A DNA stretch of 30,680 nt from Apostichopus parvimensis (taxonomy: Eukaryota; Echinodermata; Holothuroidea; Aspidochirotida; Stichopodidae), in contig KN890237.1 of NCBI GenBank assembly GCA_000934455.1, positions 1 through 30,680 on the forward strand, written 5' to 3'. Positions 11,201 through 23,200 of this stretch are shown in pieces. The notes beneath the pieces were generated by a model. The model was not told the origin of the DNA. It did no database searches and saw only the letters and a list, made by a program, of their open reading frames with translations. The translations under genes were made by a program, and so were the position numbers. The first letter of the stretch is position 1. Every line of letters starts with the position of its first letter.

Positions 11201-14200
11201 AAGAGCTTGTGGCAGGCTTGTTTGGACCCATTCTTGTAATTTGATCACAGGTATTGCATGTCAAAAAAAAAGAGAAAAAAAAAGACAGTTACAAGAATAA
11301 ACCTACTTGCACAGTATGACCACTACTTAGAAGCAGCAGGTAATGTAATGTGGACCTACAGTAGGCCTTTCCATGATTGGCAATAAGCATTAGGACAGAA
11401 ATGTTACCAGCTGACTGCACCCCGGTGGGGTGAGATAGTAAAGCACTTCATACTGTTGGTGGGGCGCCTGGATCTTTTCAATTTCTTTAAGGACACAATA
11501 CCATATGCTCTATACATATGCTCTATATGCTCTATACAGTAGCTCTATCTGCTCTTTACAGTAGCTCTATTTCTTTAAGGACACATCTCCATCTGCTCTA
11601 TACAGGTGCTCTATTTATTTACGGACACAATTCCATATGCTCTATACAGTAGCTCTATTTTGCTTTGGGTTGTAACTCTTTGCTGCTGACCTAACAATGT
11701 AATGTTTACACTTAACTGGATGCCACTTCATTTTAAGTTATAAATTTCCTTTGGGTGCCTCAAATTAGCCAGTTGTACAAGGAGACAGAAACCCGGCCAT
11801 CTTCATTGGTCTATGGGATAAAGATTACTACAGTATGTTGAACACTTTCAAAAAACAGTAAACGTAAATTGTATTCCATCTGTGAGATATCACATATTTA
11901 ATGTTCATCCGAACACACAGTTGAAGACTTGATCAAGTCTAAGTATGACACCATCGTGCCACCTGAAGTTCAACGGTTTATGTCTATAATTGCATATCAT
12001 TGCATATTAAAGTTTTATCTTCTGTAATGGAGATGGGTTTGGCAAATGCTGAATCTAAATGATTGAACCTCTCAACATAACCATAAATGATGGCTTTAGT
12101 ATGAATAGCACAGTACAGTATGTACTGTGCTGTACAATATTTAGGTCCAGTACAGTATATACAGTACAGTATGTACAGTATATACAGTACTGTATGAACA
12201 GTACAGTATGTACAGTACTTTAAGTAGAGGAGGTACAGTACAGTTTATACCGCACAGTATAGACAGTACAGTAAATACAGTATAGTATGTACAGTATAGT
12301 ATACAGTACAGTATAAAAAGTACAATATGTAAAGTACAATATGTAAGGTACAGTATGAACAGTACAGTATGAACAGTACAGTATGAACAATACAGTACAG
12401 TATGTACAGTACAGTATGTACAGTACATTATACAGTATATATGCAGTACAGTACAGTACAGAGCAGTACAGTACAGTCGTACAGTACAGTATACATACTG
12501 CAACTGCTTTAAAGATATTAAAATGAATAACCAATTTCAGTTCTGGTTCTTTCAAGTTCTTACCTTCCATCATTGATTATTACTGCCTCAAGGTTTGCGT
12601 ATCTTTCAACACAATTTTTTTTTTCAAGAACTCAAAATCGATAAAAAATTCACAAGGGGCAATCCAAAAATACCACAATTTGAAAATTAACTGTGAAAGT
12701 TGACTTTGTCCCTCAATTTAAAACACACCCCAATCTCTCTAAGGAAAAGGACACAATTAAAACATTTGCCTTTGCCCTTCGTCGCAGGGCCCCCGCAATC
12801 TACAAAAGGTCTCTGCAGAAGTCGAACATATATTTATCCTGTTTTCCTTCGTTAGAACTCCATATCTGAACAGCCTAAAAAAGAGGGAATCCTGTCATAA
12901 AATTGATTTACACATTCTGAACACGTAGGCCTAGAAGGTAAAAACAATTTCCATACAGGAGTCACAATAAAATATAAACAGGTTAGAAAGAAAAAAAAAC
13001 CCAACGGGGACCACGGAGGGTAGAAAACCAAGGGGTATACTTCACAAGAAAAGGGTCAGAGAGAATATGGTAATATTTATTGCAATCCTTCTGTTTTAGA
13101 CAAAACTCCTAGAAGCATCCTGTAAACCGATCATTGATGAGCTTCACCAAAAAAATTTGTCATACTCAAGAAAATGAATGGATAAAATAAATGGATGACC
13201 ATTTGCTTAGAGGATACACATTATAACCTAATAGAACTACAGTACGGGAGGCAAATATAAATATGAATCAAATGCCAAAGTTGTTAATGTACTGTATATG
13301 CACTGTCCAGTTACCTTCAGAAATGTTTTGAAAGGTGAAATATTCCACAATAAAGACCAAGGACTCTTTGAGAAGTTCACTTTGGAATGCTGTGAGCTGT
13401 ACTTCTTGAACGAGACAGGTTTGAAGGATCTAGGAATGGTGAACTCTAACGCAAGATTCATTAAAAGTGCACTTTACCAATCAAAAGCAATATACATTTT
13501 AGATTAAGTTGTCTTTGAGAGCAGTGTCTTAAAGCAATATTCAGGGTTTATCTACAAGTTTCAATGACAGGATATCTGTCTTATTAAATTGTCTAACTTA
13601 AGTTAAATTCTGTCAGTCCTACTCAAATAAATAACTTATTTTTATGTCTTTGCTATAGAACTGGGAAATATAATTTCTTCTTGCTCAATATACTGGAGTA
13701 TTGTATGTGTTGTTTACATATCAGGAGAGTATCACTCCCTGTGAATTTTGAAGATAAACAAAACCAGAAACTGTTGCCTGAACTTTCTCTGTCCAGACAT
13801 AAATATATGGTGGATTACATCACACACCAAATACTGCACCTACAGTATGCATGTCTTGCTGTTAACAGTACCAGGCTACATAAATACAAATTAAGAACAT
13901 CTAGTTAAGAGCTCGATAACAGCCTTGCACTTTCACTCTTCTTATTATTGAGGAAAACAAAAAGAAAGAGAAGAAACAAGTAAAAGTGGTCTTCTAATTA
14001 TGACATGAGTGACTAAAGGACACATATGGCACTTACATACATCCATAGCAGCATCAGGTCTGGAAGTTGTACACCATTTAATATGTATACTGTGGTCTAC
14101 TAAATATGACATGAGTGACTAAATGACACATATATGGCACTTACATACATCCATAGTGGCATCAGGTCTGGAAGTTGTACACCATAAATATGTATATTGT

Positions 14201-17200
14201 GTGTCACACAAAGTATCTGCTGGATATACTGTAAAAGATGCTTTTACTACAAATAGCCTCGCCCATTACTCACCATATTCTAGGTCCAACAGACACGTCT
14301 GGCAAATATTTTTTATTTTGCTACACGTCTGACAAATTTCTGTCTTCTTGAATCGCATCCTAGCCCCTGGGCACCACCGGAATATTGTGAAAGGTCGCAG
14401 GCAAATTTTACACTCCCTACCATACTTTTCTTTAGTCTGTGGGAGGAACAATTCCAAAGAAATTTGTGAGAGGAAAAGAAAAGTAAAGAGATTTTAAGTG
14501 AAATCTGAATGTCAAAGCAGTAAAACATTTATATTGTCATCTAAAATTTAATGAAGGTTTTTTGTTTTGTTTCATAAGTTGAAAGTGTCATTCTGTGCAT
14601 ATATATCAATTCTCAAAAATATTGTTTGTTATTGTATTCAGAAATTTGCACTTAATGTAACATTATACTGCATAAATGTCATTCAGAAATAATGTACAGT
14701 AAGTTACCAACAAATTCGATAATCTCTGATGTAGAGGAAAGGGCAACTATTAAGTGTATGCATACTGTAGTGTAACTCTGGCAACAGTGCAGGTACAGTT
14801 CAAGGTTTTCATGCATTGTAGAAGTTTTTCTAAAGGGATTTACACTAAGGATAACTTTATCATGGCACAATCGTACCTTTCATACCGTACAAACCGTTTA
14901 ATGGATAAAGTGTAATACAGTATGCCATTATAAGCTTTTGAGTAATAATCTAAAATACTATCATTCCTGTGTACAATTACTGCTATAATGTACATCTTTA
15001 GACCATTTTGCATAGTTTTGCTATGCGATACTGGATTAATTCCCCCCTGCAGCTAACGTCAAAATCACCAAGAAAACCTTCAACTTTTCGTTCCTCTAAT
15101 AACTTTTCTAAGTATTTATGGTTTATAGTTTGATGACGTATAGTTTACACAAAATGGAATATTTGAGAGTCATAACAAATGATCGAAGCAACAATGGATT
15201 AAAATTATGCCGAAACAACAGAAAAGCTGAATCTATAGTAAAAAACTGAAAATGTTAGAAAGTTGAAATACGGTAAAATTTTACAACTTCTCCCAAAAAA
15301 TACTCTTCACCCAGTCGAAAAGTAAATGAAAGACTTTCACACTCAAAAGAAAACACTTGGCAGGGAAAGTTAATAGGCACGACCGCATAAAATTTCAATG
15401 AATGGTCGTTACAAAACTTCTCCGACCATTCGTCAAAGAAGAAATCCATCATCAGTACAATGAGACAGCGTATTGATCTGTGATGTATCCCCCTCTGGCA
15501 ACGGCAATATAGGGAATTCTGTGACGAATATCAAACAGGATATGCCCCTGTGCATCTGAATTGCTCAGGAGGAACATTTCCAACCCTTAGTGAATTAGGG
15601 GAACCAAGTTTGCAGAAAATTATGGCATTGTACAGCAGGTAGTACTACTAGTTGAACAAGAGGGCAAACAGTGACATACATCTGTGGCTTCTGGAGACAT
15701 CGGATTTTATGAACCAAATGCAAAGCTATCAAAATGTACAATCAGAAGTCCTTGTTACAAACAATCACAACTTGGTTTGTTTTCAAGCATAGTATGTACT
15801 GCTTGACACAGAGTCTATGGACTTCTAATACAATCAGACTTGTAACAAACAATCACAACTTGGTTTGTTTTCAAGCATACAGTACAGTATGTACTGTTTC
15901 ACACTGAGTCTACACACTAGTCATAAAATCAGACTTGTAACAAACAATCACAACTTAGTTTGTTTTCAAGCTTACAGTATGTACTGTTTGACATAGTCTA
16001 TGGACTTGTCATAAAATCAGACTTGTAACAAACAATCACAATAGACAGTTCTTGCTGTTATTGTTGGATGGACAGTTCCTTAACTTATCGTTGGACAGAC
16101 AGTTCCTGCAGTTATTGTTGGGCAGACAGTTCCTGACAGAACCTGATAAGAACCTTACTGTAGGTCAACTCTAGCCTTTCGTACTATAAACAATATTCAC
16201 AAACTGCCTGTCAACCAAACAACATGATCATTACATGCTCATCTAATCTTACTGGAAAGCAACACTTCATTAACAAACACTTCTGAAATATTTTGACAGA
16301 GTTTTCAGCTCTGAAAATCTAAATATCTCAACAGCCTGTAGCTGCTGAGTTTCTGCAACTGCTATTGAGGTACAGTACGGTAACGAAACCCATTTATTGA
16401 ACTTTCTTGAGGCTAGCGTCAAGCTAGAAGCAGATGTTAACTAATGCATCAACTGGTATCATACTGCAAGAAAATTTCTGTACTTCCTTAAAATAACTTT
16501 TCGTTACAAATGTCTCCATGGAAAACCTGATCTTCAAAATTTATTATTCAAGGTTTACACTTAACCGAAACACTACAGTAGTGCTAGAACCTATGTATGT
16601 GTATACATGTCACCTTCTTATGCCTCTTTAAAGTACACTGGAGCCATCCATTAATATTAAATACTAAGTGAGAATACTTTCTTGATACAAGCAGATCTCT
16701 GTGTCAGGGCACATTTGCTAGCTATGTAGTACTACAGTGCCATATCATGTGAGAGGTTAAAGACTAAAAGGTGATATTTGTAGCATAGTAAATCACAACC
16801 AAAAGAGTTATATTGCAAGGTAGGGAGTGGTTGTGAATATAACTAGAGTGAAATTTATGTAATGTATAAAAAACAAAATTGCTTGAAACTAAATAAATCA
16901 ACAAATTCAATGACCATGTGACTACTCAATGTCAGAACGGATTGCAATACAACCTAACATATGAGTATGCTACTTTGTGGTGAATGAGATTAACAAACAC
17001 TTTTCTTTTTGTCTACTTTAAAAATTCTTAAAAATATTATTGCTTAAATTAAGCACCCATGGACTGTACCTGTTATTAAGAAATCCAAACTCGCTTCAGT
17101 GTCCTTTCACAGAAACTCCAGAACGATTACAAAACTGAACTGTGTTTTCAAATGTTGCAATGTCATTTTAGTTAACTGTGTTAAAATTTATTCCTTAAAA

Positions 17201-20200
17201 TTGATCGAATAAAGTTCTGTTCATTTTTCAAAAATATAAATGAAATGCTGCTAATACATCTACTGTATAGGTGCTTTACTGTAGGTTGTTATAGGATAGA
17301 TGAACACAGTATGTTATTGCTTGGATGTCATTTACGTTTTAAATAATGTATCTCTTTATCCTTTGCCCAAGAAAGCTAACAAACCAGGCACTGTGAACAT
17401 TAAGCATCGTCATGGTAACAAGTACTATGGAGACATACATTACCAGTGAATTCCAGTGAACACCAGTAACTAATATGAATACATCTGTTTGGTCAATTAG
17501 TTGGTTAAGCTCTTTAACTGGTATTGCCTTATTGAAGAATCATTTCATACACAAACCTACTGTAGATCTACTGTAGGTTTATAGCATGGATCATTCCAGG
17601 TAATTTCCTAAGGAAGATTATCTTCCATTATGGAGTGGTTTCTATAGAAACATTGTGCTAAGCAGAAACTAACAGTTAACTACAGTACTGTATTATATTT
17701 GTATATAACCTGCTTTAAGTACAATTTACAGACTTAGCTTGTTTTAGTACACTGCTGGAATCGGCTGACAGACATGACAAATTTCATCTCTCTGCCTGTA
17801 GATATTATATTTAGTTAACCACATGATTCTTCCTAAATATCACATGACTTTCATAAATGTCACAGGACAGCTGTAAATGTCACATGATCTTCTATACCCG
17901 GAGGTACATTATACAATGATATCATCTCTTGTACATACTGTCATGTCTGCCTCATGGAATGTTCTACAGTATAACTGAATCCAGACTGACTGTAAGAGTC
18001 AAGGAAAAAGTCAATGAAGCTGGAACTCGTTTTCAAGAAGATAAAGACAGTCAGCAATACGTACTGTACAGTACATAACAAATACTGCAAGAAATGCCAA
18101 CCTTCTAATACATAAAGTGTGTATGCAACAATTACTATCTCAATTAACTTATATAACAATAAAGAGTCATATCAAAGAATGGAAATTAATGCATATCCTG
18201 CCTGAATTCAATATCAGTATCTTCATGCATGGATTTCTACAGTAGTTACTGTACAGTAAATAAACTATCTTGTGGATACAACAGTGCACACAGACAAATT
18301 TACCACTAATAATGAAAGTTATGAAACGTCACAACTTGTAGGAAACACCACTGAAATAAACATGGTAAACCAAACCAATTGTTTAAATAATTTACATGTT
18401 CCAATGAGTTCTATGAGAAAAGAATAATTAATCTTCTTTGGTCGGTCGTAATTCTATGGGTACAGTTGACATCATAGGGATTGGGGGTGCAGTGACTGCC
18501 AGTGAGCACTAAAATGTTACCAGTTTGTAGGTTTGGCTGGATGAGGAAGTGCAACAATAAATCGGAGACAGGTATTAGATGAGCGAAATAAATTTTGCCA
18601 AATAAACTAAACACTTTAAGGATAAACTTGGCAAGAGATGGCCTTATTAATCTAAACGTCAATCCCAACAAGCAAACATTTCTGTAGTTTTAAGACCACT
18701 GGCTGCAATTACACAATTGCATTGCACTGTATATTGTAGGGAATGTCACCTTCAAGCAACAATTTTTCTTTTCTAGACTTCAATCCAAGCTGTCTAGACT
18801 GATGTTACTGTACTGTAAAATCAACACTTAACTGGCATTTAATGAATCCATCAGTCAATTGTAGGCTAGTGATATCACTGTCACATGATCAGTACAGTCT
18901 ATAACTGCTCAGTCAAGTGTGCATTAGTATCTCTCTACACATGCTAATCACGGTATGCCGTTTATCTCTTCACTAGCTACTGTACAGCATGCTTGAGAGC
19001 AACTTAGGTCTTGAACCATGTACAGTGGTTACTGCAAGGTTGTGATTAACATTTAGATGTACTGTAGCCTGAGATGAGATGTAACCTTAAATGTTTCATG
19101 CATCAAAATCAGGCAAGAAAGCCTTAATTAATCTCTGAAATGATTGGATGCTATAAAAATAAATAAATTTTGCAAATAATTCCATGTAAACCCAGTGATA
19201 AAATTTCAAAAGAATTGACCAAGAGATCTGGCAGCAGACAACATGAAGAAACCATGTTGGGTCAGCCAAACCTCTATATGTGCGAGGGATGGAACTTGAA
19301 GCACATGTATGTTCACTTGTGTTAGCAACCAGTACATAATGACCCCGAATTCACAAAACACTTTTGTATTTTGGCAAAAGTAGCTAGTTTAGTGCCAATA
19401 ACATGTTTCTTACAAGATGTTAGAAATTTAAAGGCCTGACTCAATATTACCAATCTGAAGCAAACTTCTGATGGAAGTACCATATCCAAGAGAATCTTAG
19501 GGACCAACTTTGAGATACTGTATGTCTCAAACATTTGCAAACATTATTTCTTGAAGCGATTATTTGATATTTTGGTGAATTCAGGTTTAAAACTGAGATA
19601 CAGTAGTTGTTGCTAGTTTGACATTAGACTTGCATGTTTGGCAAAGAATAACCCTAAAATATAGTTCTGAGCTTTGTAACTTAATGCATTGAAAAGTTAG
19701 TAGACTTGTCCAAAATTGGGAAGAATCACAATTTTCAGTGAAATATGTGCAACAGTTTTTGGCGGGCTGTAACATCTGGACAACTTTAGTTAATACAGGG
19801 CTACATGTTTATATGACTACATTATGTCTATCTGGAACCATTGGTAAAGTTTCAGCAAAGTTTGGAGTGGTCACCTGGCAATTCCTTGGTAAAATGACAC
19901 ATGAACCGCTGTTTAAAATTCCATCCCTCGCACTGAAAATTCTGTCTCTCCAAAATATTTCACAATGCTGGCCACCACTCTAATGTTTTTTATTTCGCTC
20001 TAATGTAAGTTGTAGGTGTTAAGGGTATAATTTGTGGATACTATGGAGAGTTGCATGTATACCACAGCAATTTTACCATCTGAAAACTAAACTTTTATGT
20101 CTCAAAAAGCAAGGCATGGAATTTTGACCAAATTTTTGATATTTTTTTCTACTTTTTAGAAAATAATTTTGTAACTTTTATTATGTTCTTAATTTATGCG

Positions 20201-23200
20201 TTAAAGGAATGAGCATCAATATCAAAATGGAACTTGATCACCAAATCTACTCTTTAGTTAAGTCGTTTTAATCCAGTTCCATCCCTCACGCAAAAAAAAT
20301 TTAATTTCTGACTTAAATCACCATTTTAATCTGAAACGCACAATTTTTGCAATTTTCTTTTTTAAATTCATAAACTTTGATTAGTTACGCTACAAACAAT
20401 AGGGGAATGTTTCCTATTGAATTAACATCTAAATTCATGTTTGTGGTTGTTGACCAGTTGTGTCCCATCATCCTGTAACAGTCAAGCACTACAGTATACC
20501 TCAATATGTACAGTAGATATAAACTGTACATACTATTCAGGTTAGGATCAAATCACACAAGTAATTTATTAAAACTAGAATCCTTATGTTGGCTTTAAGA
20601 AGTCAATTCAAGACATTTCTTTTACTGTGTAAGACAGTGTACTGTACAGTATATCCTTCTGTACATAGCTCTATATATATACAGTAGTCACGAAATTGGT
20701 TCGATTCAGAACCAACCAACATCAAAGTTGACCATTGTGCTTGCAAAATGTTGAAATGTTTTTGTCACACAAATTTAATGTGTTTGATTGGTTGATTAGT
20801 AATGTTTTGAGAGAAATAAATGGTCATGAATTTGTTATATAACCTGATGTGATTTTCTGGAATAATATAACAGAGTACAGACTATGTGCTAATATAATCC
20901 CCCTCCCAAGAAAAACCTAACAATCATAATAAAAATATGGGAAAGGAAGAAAATAAAGTGCTGTACATTAATAAAAACATCCTTTATAGGTAAGTTGAGT
21001 ACGGCCAGCTTGTGGCAGATTCAATGTTAATTGCAGCTACATTATACACTAACCGTATCAAAATTAACTGTAACTCTTGCTGAAGGAAGGATTAAGAGTC
21101 CCTTCTTGCTTGCTATCATATAATGACACCAAAGCACAAGTTCTTAATACAAAGTGGATGCAAAGCTCATAGTAAATTACCATACTACATTTTCATAACT
21201 CTAGTTTGAGCAGTCAAGGCTGCATGGCTGTGGGATGGAAACAATTACAATGAGATATGAGAATAGTAAAGAATAACTATATTAATTATGAGATAAAATA
21301 GTAGCAATACCATTCTGATGTAGGGATTATCACCAAGACACGTCTGACAGAGAATTGGGAATTCCTGTGAATGAGAGAAAAGGACAGGTTTGATTCTTAA
21401 CATTAACCTGAATGCGATTAAGGTAAAGTAATTCAATTTAAAGTGACTTTATAACTTTGAGTGGTAAAAAGAAGGATGAGATATGAATACTGATATTATT
21501 CAGTAATACCAGATTATACCACATTGTAACATCTCACTTTGTAGTGTACACTTACTCGTATATCTGCAAATTACCACAACGAAATGACCAGCACTGTTAG
21601 CAAATGTCTATATATGTCAAAGGACTGTACAGATGCTACAGTATAACAAAGGGCCATACTTATATAGGAATGTACAGATACCCTTTAAGGGTCTCTGTAC
21701 GTTCCCATAAATATGTGAGAGAGGCAGAATGTACAGTAATCAGCAGTACTGTAGTAAATGTAGAGTTACAACTCTTGTCCTCGCTGTAACACTCTGTCCT
21801 GTGAAACAGCTTTGGAAAATTATTGGATCTTGGAAATGGTTCTCTCCAATCGTGGACAACATCAACACAAGGCACTGTCACATTGTTCCAAAGTGGTTTC
21901 ATGAAACTTGACAAGCTTTGCAATGAGTTTTTCTACCATGGCATAACCATGAGCTGATCACAAGTATTCTACAACTTTGTTTGTAATCATTGAAAAATGG
22001 ATCATTTCAAACATGCATACAATGTTCTCAAGCCTAAGTAATTCTTTTACACCTCAGATTATGTTTTTTCTATAACATGTTAGTTAGGGAATAAAAGGGG
22101 AGTAGAACAAGCCATATATAATAATTGTTGATGCATACAGTACTAGTGGCAATGAACTGTTACTGGAACCAGAATGCCAGTTAGCTTTGTGTTTCCTCGC
22201 CATAAAATTAGCTCAAAATTAAAAATAACTATCTGACTAATGTAGAGCAAGTGAGTTAAATTTTGTCCAAGAATTAAGTGAGAACCACAAGAGATTTGTA
22301 GCAATCCCTTGTGGGCATCAACCATGTCCATTCACAATATAGAATTTTAAAAAAAGCTTGTAAATTTGATTGAAGTTTGTAGAATCTACAAACTTGTTGA
22401 TAAATCTGTTAAATTTTATTCAGTTCCAAATTTTTAATGACAGATAACTCAATGAAAATAATGACTATTGATATGTAAATTGCATAGAACGGTATCATTT
22501 TCACTGAAATTATTAGTGCAGTAAACTGGAAAGGTTGAAGTTTAAATTTGGCCAACATGCACAGAGACATTAAATGTTGACTGCAAATGACCTTTTGACC
22601 TCCACCAGTTTCAATAGGGTTCTTGTACACAACAAGCTGAATCTGCATACCATGTATGAAGTTCAACAAAGATGTACTTTTTGATTTACCATGTTCACAA
22701 TGTTTTCAAAATTTGACCGGAGCTGTTGATCCCTGATTGACTAGTGAACTTCACAGAAAACAATAGGCTTCTTGTAGTCAATAACACCGATCCACATCCA
22801 CATAGTATGAAGCTCATCCAAAGTTAACTTTTTGAGTTACCCTGTTAACAAGCTAGCGTCACAACCATACACATCCACACACACGCCATCACCATCGCAT
22901 AGATTCCTTTTGCCTCCGGCAAGGAATCAATAAGCGTGCATGCTCTGAGGACATAGCATCTGCTATGAAAAATTTAAAGCTTATACTGGAGCTCTCTTGC
23001 AATTAGGTCCAAAATTGGACTGTTCATTGTGTTCAACATTGTGTAAAACAAGTCACATACATGTGAGCAAATGTTTTAATTCAACATGTAATATTGAAAA
23101 ATAATGTAGCCTACACAGAGAAGTACTTTTGCTGAACTTAGTACAGTACAAGCTTCAACTGCCAGTGAAGCAATTAATGACATGAGAGTATTTACTGAAT

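Larger units (their letters stand above)
9639..14273 (-). other. RBM22 intron 3
   Basis: This 4635-bp intron (GTGAGT...CACACAG) holds a 44-bp tandem repeat (11481-11660), the ACAGTA array (12109-12500) and a 106-bp duplication (14000-14200) next to exon 3. Short ORFs on both strands at 10385-11164 and 13237-13908 overlap one another and have no recognisable family. Confidence 0.85.
14437..21310 (-). other. RBM22 intron 2
   Basis: This is the largest intron, about 6.9 kb (GTATTG...CCCACAG). It contains tandem repeats at 15739-16040 and 16043-16140, many isolated ACAGTA/TACTGT words (for example 17681-17692 and about 18064, 18250 and 20640), and a 15-bp inverted repeat pair (19280/19919). No coding exon was found between exons 2 and 3, and none is needed, since their phases and homology are contiguous. 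Confidence 0.85.

Noticed and set aside
12141..12573. Two long overlapping minus-strand ORFs rich in YCT/LYC repeats
   Set aside because: They arise because the 14-bp repeat lacks stop codons in these frames. There is no domain and no codon bias.
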